Shown piece after piece: positions 8,478-17,048 of a stretch of DNA of 46,299 nt (position 1 is its first letter; the number at the start of each line of letters is the position of its first letter). The notes beneath the pieces were generated by a model, which was not told the origin of the DNA, made no database searches, and was given only the letters and a program-made list of their open reading frames with translations. Made by a program: the position numbers and the translations under genes. The stretch comes from Symploca sp. SIO2E9 (GTDB lineage: Bacteria > Cyanobacteriota > Cyanobacteriia > Cyanobacteriales > Coleofasciculaceae). The stretch is from positions 1 to 46,299 of the forward strand of contig JAAHGS010000045.1 of assembly GCA_010692645.1 (NCBI GenBank), in the 5' to 3' direction.

Positions 8478-8558
8478 GCGGATGGCGAGAATCGAACTCG
8501 CAAGGCATTCGCCACACGCCCCTCAAGCGTGCGTGTCTACCAATTCCACCACATCCGC
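8478..8558 (-). tRNA. tRNA-Leu (GAG anticodon)
   Basis: The minus strand folds into a complete class II tRNA of 81 bases. The acceptor stem is GCGGATG/CATCCGC, the anticodon stem is CACGC/GCGTG around the loop TTGAGGG (anticodon GAG), a long variable arm follows, and the T arm is GCGAG-TTCGATT-CTCGC. The 3' CCA is not encoded. It reads CUC and CUU leucine codons. Confidence 0.95.
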
Positions 8559-8571
8559 TGGTGACATAACC

Positions 8572-8599
8572 CCCCACAGAATCAAAGATTGTAGTGGGG
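8572..8599. repeat. IS-type hairpin next to tRNA-Leu
   Basis: CCCCAC and GTGGGG form a 6-bp stem around a 16-base loop containing GAATCAAAGATT. A hairpin at 31095-31124 has a different stem but a loop with GAATCGAAGATT, and both are followed by CTTC within a base or two. They look like ends of related IS200/IS605-family elements. This one sits 14 bases from the tRNA gene. Confidence 0.5.
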
Positions 8600-8610
8600 A
8601 CTTCCCAATC

Positions 8611-8754
8611 TCACGACTGGGCATTCCTGGTTTTTCTCTTGAGAGATTTCGACACTTGCCTAGATTGAATTTCTCTCAATTCAACCCCCGGTAGATCGTC
8701 TGCACAGGCAGTTTCCATTCCCCTATGCTCTAGGGTACTTGACCTATCCCCACG
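8611..8754 (-). pseudogene. Possible tnpB C-terminal remnant
   Basis: A minus-strand frame open from 8754 to a TGA at 8611 encodes a basic, Arg/Lys-rich tail (for example METACADDLPGVELRE, then VSKSLKRKTRNAQS). Variable basic tails like this follow the zinc-finger/RuvC part of many TnpB proteins, and the adjacent hairpin at 8572-8599 would be its element end. No catalytic motif survives, so the identification is weak. Confidence 0.3.
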
Positions 8755-8874
8755 TTAAAACGACGAGGATTCAATTAGGTTGAAACTATTCCATTATAGC
8801 ACATTAATTTAACAAATTCCAAAGGGGATACTTTCAATCCTCGTGAGTCTCTTGATTGAGGTATTATAAGCTGC

Positions 8875-8979
8875 ATGAAGACTTTAAAGTTCAAGTTATA
8901 TACTCACAAGCGGAATCGGTATCTTAAGCGGTCTATCAGTGCCGCCGGAGTTATCTACAATCACGCAGCTGTTATATGA
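8875..8979 (+). pseudogene. tnpB N-terminal remnant overlapping the accC start
   Basis: The 34-residue frame begins [20 protein letters not shown] and continues [13 protein letters not shown], matching the first 30 or so residues of a TnpB of the IS605 group. It then hits a TGA at 8977-8979 that overlaps the accC ATG at 8976-8978 (ATGA). The rest of tnpB is gone. The left part of an element has therefore been joined directly to the accC coding sequence. Upstream, an inverted repeat (ACGAGGATT near 8763, AATCCTCGT near 8837) is probably part of the same element end. Confidence 0.75.
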
Positions 8980-10331
8980 AATTCTCCAAAATTTTGATTG
9001 CCAATCGCGGGGAAATTGCCCTGCGGATTATCCGAACCTGCGAAGAGATGGGAATCCAGACGGTTGCCGTTCACTCTACGATTGATCGGCAAGCCCTTCA
9101 CGTGCAGATGGCAGACGAAGCTGTTTGCATTGGTGAACCCGCCAGTGGTAAAAGTTACTTGAATATCCCCAATATCATGGCAGCTGCCCTGAGCCGCAAT
9201 GCCACTGCTATTCATCCAGGCTATGGTTTTTTGGCAGAAAATGCCCGCTTTGCCGAAATCTGTGCCGATCATCAAATCACCTTTATTGGTCCGACACCAG
9301 AAGCAATCCGGTCAATGGGGGATAAATCCACAGCGAAAGAAACCATGCAACGAGCCCAGGTACCGACAGTACCCGGAAGTGATGGGCTCATACTTTCTGA
9401 AAGCCAAGCCCAGGCGATCGCCAGTGAAATTGGCTATCCTGTTATGATTAAAGCCACTGCTGGCGGTGGTGGTCGCGGCATGCGCCTTGTAAAGGAGGAA
9501 AGCGAACTAAGCAGGCTCTTTCGAGCAGCCCAAGGAGAAGCAGAAGCTGCCTTTGGCAATTCTGGCGTCTATCTGGAAAAATTTATCTTGCGCCCTCGCC
9601 ACATTGAATTCCAAATTCTTGCCGACTCTCACGGCAATGTTATCCATCTCGGTGAACGAGACTGCTCAATTCAACGGCGTCACCAGAAGCTACTTGAAGA
9701 AGCTCCCAGTCCGGTAATGACCCCTCAACTGCGAGAGAAAATGGGAACAGCAGCAGTCAGAGCAGCCCAGTCTATTAATTATACTGGTGCAGGTACAGTC
9801 GAGTTTCTCCTTGATAACTCTGGTAGCTTCTACTTCATGGAAATGAACACCCGTATTCAAGTTGAGCATCCAGTTACCGAGATGATTACGGGTTTAGACT
9901 TAATTGCTGAACAAATTCGCATTGCCCAAGGTGATAAATTAAATCTGACCCAAGACCAAGTTATCCTCAAAGGTCATGCTATTGAATGTCGGATTAATGC
10001 AGAAGATCCTGATCATGGCTTTCGTCCCCACCCAGGGAGAATTAGCGCTTACCTGCCACCGGGAGGTTTAGGTGTTCGCATGGATTCCCATGTCTACACA
10101 GATTATGAAATTCCTCCCTACTACGATTCTTTGATTGGCAAGTTAATTGCTTGGGGTCCAGACCGCAATGCAGCAATCCAGCGCATGAAACGAGCCCTGA
10201 GGGAGTGTGCCATTACTGGTTTGTCAACCACAATTGGTTTCCATCAAAAAATATTAGAGACACCAGAGTTTCTTGAGGGTGATATCTATACTAACTTTGT
10301 CGAGCAGATGATGCAACAAGCAGAAGGTTAA
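8976..10331 (+). CDS. accC: Biotin carboxylase subunit of acetyl-CoA carboxylase
   Basis: The 451-residue cytoplasmic enzyme carboxylates biotin on BCCP using ATP and bicarbonate, the first half of malonyl-CoA formation for fatty acid synthesis. It starts [18 protein letters not shown], has the ATP-grasp glycine loop [12 protein letters not shown], and the active-site segment [16 protein letters not shown]. Length and all blocks are normal for AccC, so the gene is intact. The start codon overlaps the stop of a tnpB fragment, so the native upstream region has been replaced by IS sequence and expression may now depend on IS-derived signals. No accB or other acc gene is adjacent. Confidence 0.97.
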   Translation: MKFSKILIANRGEIALRIIRTCEEMGIQTVAVHSTIDRQALHVQMADEAVCIGEPASGKSYLNIPNIMAAALSRNATAIHPGYGFLAENARFAEICADHQITFIGPTPEAIRSMGDKSTAKETMQRAQVPTVPGSDGLILSESQAQAIASEIGYPVMIKATAGGGGRGMRLVKEESELSRLFRAAQGEAEAAFGNSGVYLEKFILRPRHIEFQILADSHGNVIHLGERDCSIQRRHQKLLEEAPSPVMTPQLREKMGTAAVRAAQSINYTGAGTVEFLLDNSGSFYFMEMNTRIQVEHPVTEMITGLDLIAEQIRIAQGDKLNLTQDQVILKGHAIECRINAEDPDHGFRPHPGRISAYLPPGGLGVRMDSHVYTDYEIPPYYDSLIGKLIAWGPDRNAAIQRMKRALRECAITGLSTTIGFHQKILETPEFLEGDIYTNFVEQMMQQAEG

Positions 10332-10476
10332 TCAATGGTCAGCTAGTAGATTAGGACGGAAGTTTCTTGTAGCGACTAGGGAATATAGGTGCAGAGGTGA
10401 TAGAAAAAATATTCTTTCCCCTGCTCCAATGGCACTGTCGCTTGTCATCAACAAGCAATTGCCTCAGTTGCTTTCC

Positions 10477-10764
10477 TTAATAAATCATCATTCTTAGCAA
10501 CCCCTGCTGACCAATAAGAATTTCCCGCAGCAAGCTGAAAACACCTACCCAAATGATTGGTGTAATGTCAACTCCTCCGAGGGGAGGCACAATTCTGCGT
10601 GTTGGCACCAGGAATGGTTCAGTTGGCAAGGAAATTATATTGAATGGAAAGCGATTGAGTGCTACCTGGGGATACCAAGTGAGAACGATCCGGAAGATAA
10701 ATAAGAAGATCATTAGTCCGAGTATCACACTAAGAGTCCAATTAGCAACAGTAACAGCAGTCAT
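10477..10764 (-). CDS. YggT family membrane protein (Ycf19-like)
   Basis: The 95-residue protein has two hydrophobic stretches, one near residues 10-30 and one near 68-90. Between them is the conserved segment FPFNIISLPTEPFLVPTRRIVPPLGGVDITPI, abbreviated here by its key residues P-TEP-L-P-RR-P-GG-D. YggT/Ycf19 proteins are linked to membrane organisation or cofactor assembly in plastids and cyanobacteria. It is convergent with accC and divergent from psbX, with which it shares a 187-base upstream region. Confidence 0.88.
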   Translation of the reverse strand: MTAVTVANWTLSVILGLMIFLFIFRIVLTWYPQVALNRFPFNIISLPTEPFLVPTRRIVPPLGGVDITPIIWVGVFSLLREILIGQQGLLRMMIY

Positions 10765-10951
10765 GGTTAATAGATTCTCTATTGGATTACTACAAAATTA
10801 TAAATTTTAGCTGCCGACTTCAACGGGGAATTGGCGGTTGTCCCCATCCTTCTATAGGGTTAGGCACCCTTTAATGTCTTAATTGGCTTCTCAAGAAGTA
10901 AATAGACTATTAAAATTAATATGAAGAATCTTAAAAACAGGTTGGACTTCT

Positions 10952-11071
10952 ATGACGCCTTCTTTAGCAAACTTTTTGTGGAGTCTCGTTTGGGGTAGTC
11001 TAATTGTTGTGATCCCTGCAACAGTTGCACTAATCTTTATCAGTCAGCAGGATAAAATCGAACGTTCCTAA
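10952..11071 (+). CDS. psbX: Photosystem II protein PsbX
   Basis: The 39-residue frame reads MTPSLANFLWSLVWG, then a single membrane span with VVIPATVALIFIS, and ends with QQDKIERS. This is the characteristic sequence of PsbX, a low-molecular-weight thylakoid subunit near cytochrome b559 in photosystem II. Length matches the family. Confidence 0.93.
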   Translation: MTPSLANFLWSLVWGSLIVVIPATVALIFISQQDKIERS

Positions 11072-11644
11072 AACTTGATTGCGAGTTCCGGAAACTTTAT
11101 TGAAGCGCAGGGCAGCGAGTTACTCACCTGCCTTGCTTTGTTGCGGGGAAAGTGTGCCGACGCCTCTTTGTCCTAGTTGTATAATGAGTGTATTAGCCCG
11201 CCACACCCTGAGATTATCCAAGGGGCAGTGGCGCTTAAAGCGCCAATCGTGATCACCAGCAAACAAAAACATCACGTGACTACTCCACACACTGACCCTT
11301 ATGGTAAAGAGGTGGGGCTTCTCGCCGGACAAGCTAAAGTGATGGCAGTATACAGAGGCGCGAAAAACCTCGTAAAAAACATATGGACTTGAAAGAGTAC
11401 CGACCTACAGCGAAAAGTAAGTATCAAGCCAAAAGTAGGGCAGGGTATGCCAGAACTGTAGAGGATTATTCTAGTACGCTTGTGAAGAACAGACTGCTGG
11501 GTACACTTGCTCAAGCTCGATAGCTTGTTTATAGACGCTTATTTGGTAAGAGGCTCGACAGCGCCCTTGTTGTATTAAAGTCAGTTCATAAAAACAAGAA
11601 TCCCTGTCCTGTAAGGGCAAGGAGTGTCAAGGAGGAGAACAGCA
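11072..11644. other. IS-derived, structured non-coding region (possible omega-RNA-like relic)
   Basis: No protein is convincing here. The segment 11288-11338 aligns without gaps to 31432-31482, with 43 of 51 positions identical, around GTGGGGCTTCT-GC-GGACAAGCTAAA. Upstream bases to about 11100 are GC-rich with many short inverted repeats, such as GGCGCT-TAAAGCGCC near 11228. Such a layout would fit a transposon-end structural RNA of the omega type, but that is inference. A 46-codon frame at 11383-11523 has no recognisable family. The ycf66 ribosome site (AAGGAGGAG, 11629-11637) closes the region. Confidence 0.4.
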
Positions 11645-12457
11645 ATGGTAAACGTCGGGTTTAATTCAGCCGCTATTCTAGGTATTTTTCTGGCAGTAGC
11701 AGGAGCAGGTCTCTATTTTCTGCGCTCAATACGCCCAGAACTTGCTAGAGATCAAGACATATTTTTCTCAGCGGTGGGAGTCTTATGTGGTGGCATTCTC
11801 TTGACCCAGGGTTGGAGACTCGATCCGATTCTGTTATTTGGTCAAGTTCTGCTGACTGGTTCAGCGGTGTTTTTTGCCTATGAAGCAATTAGATTGCGAG
11901 GCATTGCTACAGAGCAGGCAAAGCGAAATACGCCAATCGAGGACTATGAGCGACCTGTCAGCTCTACCTATCGAACCACACAAGATGCCCAATTGTACGA
12001 TTATGATGAGTTAGAGCCGATGGAAGAACGCTATGAGAATCGTCGGCTTCGGGGAACAGCAGAACCCCGCGAGCGTCGTGGGGTTCGTTATGAGGGAGAA
12101 GTCAGCCGCCCAAGGAGTAGGGGAACTTCAGAAAGATATAATTCAGGAGAACGCCCTCCAAGACGTCGCCCTAATCGTCGTACGAGCCGTTCCCAAGAAG
12201 AACCTGTATATAGTGGGGAAGCACGCTTAGATAGTGAATGGGATGAGCAACCATTACGCAGCAGCCGTAAAACTTCTACTCGCCCAGAAAGCAACTACTC
12301 AGAGACTGCTTCTAAGCCAAAGAGTCGTCGTTCCGCCCGAGGTAGGACATCGACATCTTCTCCTAGAGATTCTCAAAACATACCAACAGATGTCGATTAT
12401 CAACCCATTGATTCCAGGGAAGAAGATATCGATAATTCAGGTAATTTTGACTACTGA
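11645..12457 (+). CDS. ycf66: Ycf66 family protein
   Basis: The start at 11645 is chosen because a strong Shine-Dalgarno sequence, AAGGAGGAG, lies 7 bases upstream; a GTG seven codons earlier overlaps that site. The 270-residue product begins MVNVGFNSAAILGIFLAV and has three hydrophobic segments in the first 75 residues, including FFSAVGVLCGGILLTQGWRLDP, the Ycf66 signature. After residue 95 it becomes a long, charged, Arg/Ser-rich and probably disordered tail, as in other cyanobacterial members. The family is conserved in cyanobacteria and some plastids; its function is unknown. Confidence 0.9.
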   Translation: MVNVGFNSAAILGIFLAVAGAGLYFLRSIRPELARDQDIFFSAVGVLCGGILLTQGWRLDPILLFGQVLLTGSAVFFAYEAIRLRGIATEQAKRNTPIEDYERPVSSTYRTTQDAQLYDYDELEPMEERYENRRLRGTAEPRERRGVRYEGEVSRPRSRGTSERYNSGERPPRRRPNRRTSRSQEEPVYSGEARLDSEWDEQPLRSSRKTSTRPESNYSETASKPKSRRSARGRTSTSSPRDSQNIPTDVDYQPIDSREEDIDNSGNFDY

Positions 12458-12550
12458 TTTAAGTTGCCTGAGTGAGTAAGAACCTAAGAAGAAAATAGGA
12501 GTTTAGGAATCGCTTTCGAATCAATTCGTTGGTGGCTAAGGTGGTTTTTA

Positions 12551-13054
12551 GTGCTATGTCTTACAGCAATAGTTGTAGCCTGTAGCCAAGATAATTTTGT
12601 TCACGAAGCAGTTGGTCTTAACAGCCGTTACACAGATGAACAGCCTGCTTTAAGCGGCAATGGTCGTTTTCTCGCCTTCGTTTCTAACCGGGATGGTGGG
12701 CGGAAAATTTTAATGTATGATTTGCAACAGCAGCAGTTTGTTGATTTGCACCACTGGCATCAGCGCCAAGCGATCGCAGAAAGTCCCAGTCTGAGCCTTA
12801 CTGGTCGCTACCTTACCTATCTTGCTAGTAACCAAGGACGCCCAGCAGTGATACTGTATGACCGGGTAACTCAACGCTCAGAGATACTCGCCAGCAGTTA
12901 CCGTAGCTGGTTGCGAAATCCCAGAATTAGTGCAGATGGTCGCTACATTGTGTTTGAAACTAGTCGTCGCGGTCAATGGGACATTGAAGTATTAGACCGG
13001 GGACCTAATATTGAATTAGATATCTCTGATGGCAGCATAGCTGGTAAGCCGTGA
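12551..13054 (+). CDS. TolB-like beta-propeller lipoprotein, first of a pair
   Basis: The protein has PD40/TolB-type blades: QPALSGNGRFLAFVSNRDGG, SLSLTGRYLTYLASNQ and NPRISADGRYIVFETSRRG. The leading segment LCLTAIVVACS is a lipobox with Cys as the likely lipidated residue, so it is probably anchored on the periplasmic side. The GTG at 12551 gives 167 residues but leaves almost no positive n-region. The frame stays open upstream and encodes SIRWWLRWFLV, a better n-region, with AGGAG at 12498-12502 but no ATG, GTG or TTG in frame. The true start may be an unusual codon near 12509-12524. The stop overlaps the next gene by 4 bases. Confidence 0.75.
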   Translation: MLCLTAIVVACSQDNFVHEAVGLNSRYTDEQPALSGNGRFLAFVSNRDGGRKILMYDLQQQQFVDLHHWHQRQAIAESPSLSLTGRYLTYLASNQGRPAVILYDRVTQRSEILASSYRSWLRNPRISADGRYIVFETSRRGQWDIEVLDRGPNIELDISDGSIAGKP

Positions 13055-13575
13055 AGCATTATCTCTTAATCCCAGTAGCCATTGCTCTTGTTAGTTTGTT
13101 GACAAGCTGTGGTAGTCCTGGGCGTCTGTTGGATTTTCCGTTTGATCCAGGTGGGCGCGGTTTGAATAGTCCAGCCTCAGAATTAACTCCTCATTTGGCA
13201 GCGCAATATATTGTTTTTGTTTCTGATCGCAGTGGTACTCAGGATATTTATCTGTATGAAGCGACTCAAAGGCGTTTGATTGATTTACCAGGTTTAAATT
13301 CTCTAGATGTAATTGCTTCTGATCCAGCAGTTTCTGAAGACGGTCAAACTATTGTCTTTGCTGCCACACGCCAAGATCGTTCTGGAATTTACCTCTACAA
13401 TCGCCAAACCCTTCAATTAAGTAACCTCACAGGCAATCTCCAAGCTGAAGTACGCCATCCTACTATTAGTGCTGACGGCAGTAGAATTGCCTTTGAAGTA
13501 GGTCAAAATGGGCAGTGGGATATTCTAGTTTATGACCGCTCTGGAACACCCCTCGATTTGCAGACTTCTTACTAA
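13051..13575 (+). CDS. TolB-like beta-propeller lipoprotein, second of a pair
   Basis: A GTG start at 13051 overlaps the preceding TGA (GTGA), which implies translational coupling. The 174-residue protein begins MKHYLLIPVAIALVSLLTSC, a lipoprotein signal with Cys at residue 20. It then has blades such as YIVFVSDRSGTQDIYLYE, AVSEDGQTIVFAATRQ and PTISADGSRIAFEVGQNGQ. It is similar along its length to the preceding protein, so the pair probably arose by tandem duplication. A role in envelope assembly or sensing is possible but not shown. Confidence 0.85.
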   Translation: MKHYLLIPVAIALVSLLTSCGSPGRLLDFPFDPGGRGLNSPASELTPHLAAQYIVFVSDRSGTQDIYLYEATQRRLIDLPGLNSLDVIASDPAVSEDGQTIVFAATRQDRSGIYLYNRQTLQLSNLTGNLQAEVRHPTISADGSRIAFEVGQNGQWDILVYDRSGTPLDLQTSY

Positions 13576-13654
13576 GCCCCAACTCTTGGGGGAAAAATAG
13601 TTTAAGTCTCCGCCCCCCTACTCCCCTAATCCCCAGAGAGGGCCCCATGCCCCT

Positions 13655-13739
13655 GGTGAGCGAAAAAAAGAGTGAGGGAACGAGTAGGCAGACGCTCCAG
13701 ACACGGAGAATTAAAATTCCAACCAAAATTTCGCTCACC
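13655..13739. repeat. 85-bp element with 11-bp terminal inverted repeats
   Basis: GGTGAGCGAAA at 13655-13665 is the exact reverse complement of TTTCGCTCACC at 13729-13739. The 85-base unit has no coding capacity and lies between the lipoprotein pair and the sdhB 3' end. It looks like a miniature inverted-repeat element. Confidence 0.5.
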
Positions 13740-13853
13740 TCCATGCCCCCCCAAATCTGAGGGGAATTAGCAGATGCTTCGCTTTTTTACAGATGGGGAT
13801 TTAGGGGGGCAAATGCGTAAGTCCTAATGATATAAATCCTTAAATTTAAGATC

Positions 13854-13995
13854 TATAGCAACGGACATGTCGGTTAGGACATCCTATTTTGATTTAAAGG
13901 GAACAGGGAACAGGGAGCAGGGAACAGGTAACAGGGAACAGGGAGCAGGGAACAGGGAACAAGAAAGTGTCCTAACAGCTGTGGCGACTGCTATA
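13854..13995. repeat. Nine heptanucleotide repeats nested in inverted repeats
   Basis: From 13899 to 13961 the unit GGGAACA (with GGGAGCA and GGTAACA variants) occurs nine times. Such heptamers resemble the short tandem repeats known in cyanobacteria. The array is enclosed by GTTAGGACA (13873-13881) and TGTCCTAAC (13968-13976), and more distally by TATAGCA (13854-13860) and TGCTATA (13989-13995). The array thus occupies the loop of an older palindromic repeat. The whole 13576-14091 gap is otherwise non-coding. Confidence 0.8.
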
Positions 13996-14091
13996 ATACC
14001 TGACACCTAAGATTTTTCTGGTTGATTTAATCTGTCATCTATCAACCAGGACTTCAGTGGAGAGAATCTGATCAGAGGTAGTTTTGTGAAC

Positions 14092-15108
14092 TCATGAGTG
14101 CGATTTAGTCTCCTCGCCAGAGCTTCCGGATTCCAATTTTTGCACAGATTCAATCAGAGATCGCACTTGAAATACCCCAGCTGAGGGTTCAAATCCCAAA
14201 GGTAATTTGCCTCGAACTAGCATACGCAGTCCCAATGGTCCTAAACTTAGCAATCCTTTAAGGTCTCGAAAATAGTTACCCACTACTTGTAAACCAAACT
14301 TGCGCTCATCAATCCAGCCACCTTGTTTGACTAAATTAATCAGTACCTTGCGGTGGCGGATCTGGCGCGTTTCTTGGTCATCTTTACGAGCTAGAATTTC
14401 CTGTTTAATCTTACCAATTTGATCCATGGGAGCTACTTCCATTGGGCAAACGGCATTGCACATATAACAGCGGGTGCAGCCCCAGACTCCTTGAGTACCT
14501 TGGTGGTAATTCTCCAGACGAATTTCGGTGAGTCCGTCGCGAGAATCTGCCACCATGCGTTGTGCCTTTGCCAAGGCATGGGGTCCAACAAAATCTGGGT
14601 TAACCTCGCGGGCATTGCATTCAGAATAACAGGCACCGCACATAATACAGTTACCAGTTTGATTTAGACGTGATCGTTCCTCTGGGGTTTGCAAAAACTC
14701 CCGTTCAGGAACCATCCTAGCAGCAGTACTAACATAGGGTTCAACAGCTTCTAAGTTATCCCAGAAACTCTGCATATCCACCACTAAATCTTTAATTACT
14801 GGCATATTGCCCATCGGTGTGATCGTAATTTCTGGAGTTTCTGATCTAGGGTGAATAGATAGTTTTGCTAATTCATTACCTACATTTTCTTTACAGGCTA
14901 GAGCCGAACGACCATTAATACGCATAGCACAGCTACCACAAATTGTGTTGCGACAATTCTTGCGAAAAGCTAGGCTGCCATCGATTTCCCACTTAATACG
15001 ATTGAGGCATTCCAGAATCGTGTTTCCTTCCTTAACATCCAGCCTATAAGTCTGGAGAAGGGGGGATGTATTTTGAGTCTGTCGAAAGATTTTAAAGTTA
15101 ACTTGCAT
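14092..15108 (-). CDS. sdhB: Succinate dehydrogenase/fumarate reductase iron-sulfur subunit
   Basis: The 338-residue protein carries electrons from the flavoprotein subunit to quinones at the thylakoid or plasma membrane. The [2Fe-2S] ligands are in CRNTICGSCAMRINGRSALAC. The cysteine sets for the [4Fe-4S] and [3Fe-4S] clusters are CIMCGACYSEC and CTRCYMCNAVCP. It is longer than the roughly 240-residue E. coli protein because of a C-terminal extension, as seen in other cyanobacterial SdhB. No sdhA is adjacent, which is common in cyanobacteria. It is divergent from the AbrB regulator gene across 401 bases. Confidence 0.93.
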   Translation of the reverse strand: MQVNFKIFRQTQNTSPLLQTYRLDVKEGNTILECLNRIKWEIDGSLAFRKNCRNTICGSCAMRINGRSALACKENVGNELAKLSIHPRSETPEITITPMGNMPVIKDLVVDMQSFWDNLEAVEPYVSTAARMVPEREFLQTPEERSRLNQTGNCIMCGACYSECNAREVNPDFVGPHALAKAQRMVADSRDGLTEIRLENYHQGTQGVWGCTRCYMCNAVCPMEVAPMDQIGKIKQEILARKDDQETRQIRHRKVLINLVKQGGWIDERKFGLQVVGNYFRDLKGLLSLGPLGLRMLVRGKLPLGFEPSAGVFQVRSLIESVQKLESGSSGEETKSHS

Positions 15109-15509
15109 ATTGAAAAGCTCCTGATTATCGAAACAACTGCCAGAAAAATAGGCACCCTACCACTGATGACTAGCGGTTTCTTTTTCTAGGACTCTGTCAC
15201 TCTTGAGAATTGGGCTATAATTCTAGGTCACTGCTTACAGTCTAAGATACAACCTTCGTACCCTTGTACTAAAATAGCTCAGTTTTGATCTAAAACTCAG
15301 ATAATTGCCAGCCTGAGATTTGTACTGATAGAAGCTTTAATCAGTGTTTGTTAATCGAGTCTTGCCCAAATGCGTAAAGATTTAAACAAGTGAGGGATAA
15401 ATACTTGTCAATTGAGATAGATTTAGCGATATATTTTTTATAGAGCCAAAGATATTGGCCGTATAATGAAATTCACCATCCTGAAACTTAGAGGATATCT
15501 AGCACGGTT
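15109..15509. promoter_or_regulatory. Divergent sdhB/cyAbrB control region
   Basis: This 401-base AT-rich gap separates two divergent genes and must hold both promoters. A consensus -10 hexamer TATAAT lies at 15462-15467, about 43 bases before the cyAbrB ATG, with only a poor -35 match near 15439. I see no other structure. Confidence 0.45.
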
Positions 15510-15920
15510 ATGACTGAAAATGCAACTACTCCACTGACGGGGAAAGCTTTACTTCAAAAAGTAAAAGAGCTCTCCCACTTGCCTCGGCGAGAAACAGCCA
15601 AACGCTGTGGCTATTACACTACCACTAAAAATGACCAGACCCGTGTCAATTTAACCGATTTTTACGACGCAGTTTTAGCAGCTAAGGGTGTTCCTCTCGA
15701 TCCAGAGGGAACAAAAGATGGTCGTGGTCGAGAACCGACTTATCGCGTGAGCGTTCATAAAAATGGTCAAATTGTTATTGGTTCAACTTACACTCAGGCA
15801 ATGGGATTAAGCTCAGGTGATGAATTTGAAATTAAACTCGGTTATAAGCATATCCATCTTAAACAGGTGGATGCTGAAGCTGATCACGATTCTGAAGAGA
15901 GAGTAGCAGCAGCCTCATAG
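15510..15920 (+). CDS. Cyanobacterial AbrB-like transcriptional regulator (cyAbrB)
   Basis: The 136-residue protein starts with the cyAbrB-specific region LTGKALLQKVKEL, then LPRRETAKRCGYYT and VNLTDFYDAVLAAKGVPL. The AbrB-like swapped-hairpin DNA-binding part, YRVSVHKNGQIVIGSTYTQ, is at the C-terminal half. In this family it is at the C-terminus rather than the N-terminus as in Bacillus AbrB. cyAbrB proteins are abundant global regulators of carbon/nitrogen, hydrogenase and redox genes. The LPRRETAK block fits the Sll0359/CalA type rather than Sll0822, but I assign this only tentatively. Confidence 0.93.
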   Translation: MTENATTPLTGKALLQKVKELSHLPRRETAKRCGYYTTTKNDQTRVNLTDFYDAVLAAKGVPLDPEGTKDGRGREPTYRVSVHKNGQIVIGSTYTQAMGLSSGDEFEIKLGYKHIHLKQVDAEADHDSEERVAAAS

Positions 15921-16018
15921 GAGTAATCGATAACCATCGAGGATTGAGCCTAATGTTTATCGATTCTGTGCAATAGTGCCAATTATCTTTTGCTCCTCAC
16001 CACTTGCGGATTTCGCCA

Positions 16019-16888
16019 ATGGCTATCTTTGTTGAGGTAGGTAATCAGTGGTTGATGTCGCTGACGGCGTCAACTGCTCTTGTGAAAGTAGCGGCTTTTT
16101 TCGCGGCTTGGGCAGCTTTGTGGCTGCCTTTAGCAACTGCTATGGCGATGGTACTGAAGTGGCGTCCTTCTAAGCCTTTGACAACAGAGCAAAAGTTGCC
16201 TTTACTAGCATCACTTTACCTGATTGCGCCTCTGATTTTATGGGGAGTATCTTCCTGGGAGGGGGTATCTTTTTCAGATTATGGCTTGGAATGTAAATGG
16301 TCTTTTTTAGTATCTGTGGGACTAGGTTTAGGCTTGGGGGTTTTGAGCTTAATAATCACATTTACTGGGCAATGGTCACTAGGCTGGGTCAAATCCTATT
16401 GGGCAAATTGGCAGCATCTACCAAAAGTATTACTACCTGTACTATTATTGGGTATATGGATTAGTGGAACCGAAGAGTTGATCTTTCGCGGCTTTTTAAT
16501 CAATGAACTTAGGCAGGAATACTTTTTATGGGTAGCAGCGGTAATTTCTAGCGTGATTTTTGCGCTCTTGCATCTGATTTGGGAGCAGAAAAATACGCTG
16601 CCTCAGTTACCAGGACTTTGGGTGATGGGGATGGTATTAGTATTGGCTCGTTGGGCCGATAGCGATAACTTGGGTTTGGCATGGGGATTGCACACTGGTT
16701 GGATTTGGGGCTTGACTTGTCTCCAGGAAGCTGAGTTGATTGCTTATACAGGTAAAGGACCGAGTTGGATGACTGGTTGGGGTAATAATCCCTTAGCAGG
16801 GGTTATTGGTTTTCTGTGTTTGCTAGGCGTTGGATGTTTACTATTACTGCTGGGGCGCTATCAATCATTGGGAGACTTTTTAGTCTAA
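16019..16888 (+). CDS. CPBP family intramembrane metalloprotease
   Basis: The 289-residue protein has about eight hydrophobic segments and the CPBP (Abi/CAAX-protease-like) motifs. The first is EELIFRGFLINELR (EExxxR) near residue 155, then the histidine in FALLHLIWE and the third motif in LGLAWGLHTGWIWG. These residues form a metal-binding site within the membrane. Bacterial members include prenyl-protein proteases and bacteriocin-immunity proteins; the substrate is unknown. A TTG five codons upstream is also possible, but the ATG is preferred. The gene follows cyAbrB by 98 bases on the same strand. Confidence 0.85.
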   Translation: MAIFVEVGNQWLMSLTASTALVKVAAFFAAWAALWLPLATAMAMVLKWRPSKPLTTEQKLPLLASLYLIAPLILWGVSSWEGVSFSDYGLECKWSFLVSVGLGLGLGVLSLIITFTGQWSLGWVKSYWANWQHLPKVLLPVLLLGIWISGTEELIFRGFLINELRQEYFLWVAAVISSVIFALLHLIWEQKNTLPQLPGLWVMGMVLVLARWADSDNLGLAWGLHTGWIWGLTCLQEAELIAYTGKGPSWMTGWGNNPLAGVIGFLCLLGVGCLLLLLGRYQSLGDFLV

Positions 16889-16908
16889 ATTAGTTTTCCA
16901 CAGGCCTG

Positions 16909-17048
16909 TCTCGAGATCCTATCGAAAAACACAATATTATTGACCAGTTCTTTGTGAAATTAGTCTTGTCAGGAGCTATGGACATAGATAAACAAGGATA
17001 TTTCCTTAAATTTACGACCACTAGAGGATTTTTCCGATAGGTTCTAGA
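16909..17048. mobile_element. 140-bp MITE-like element with imperfect terminal inverted repeats
   Basis: TCTCGAGATCCTATCGAAAAA at the left end is written here only as its core, CCTATCGAAAAA (16918-16929). It pairs with TTTTTCCGATAGG (17029-17041) at the right end with one extra base, and the flanking TCT...AGA also pairs. The 140-base unit has no credible gene inside; a minus-strand 62-codon frame is an artefact of its sequence. It resembles a non-autonomous derivative of a DDE transposon inserted 3' of the CPBP gene. Confidence 0.6.

Noticed and set aside
11383-11523. A 46-codon frame before ycf66
   Set aside because: No family resemblance, no ribosome site, and it lies in the structured IS-derived region.
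13466-13744. A 92-codon minus-strand frame
   Set aside because: It overlaps the end of the lipoprotein gene and the inverted-repeat element, with no protein-like features.
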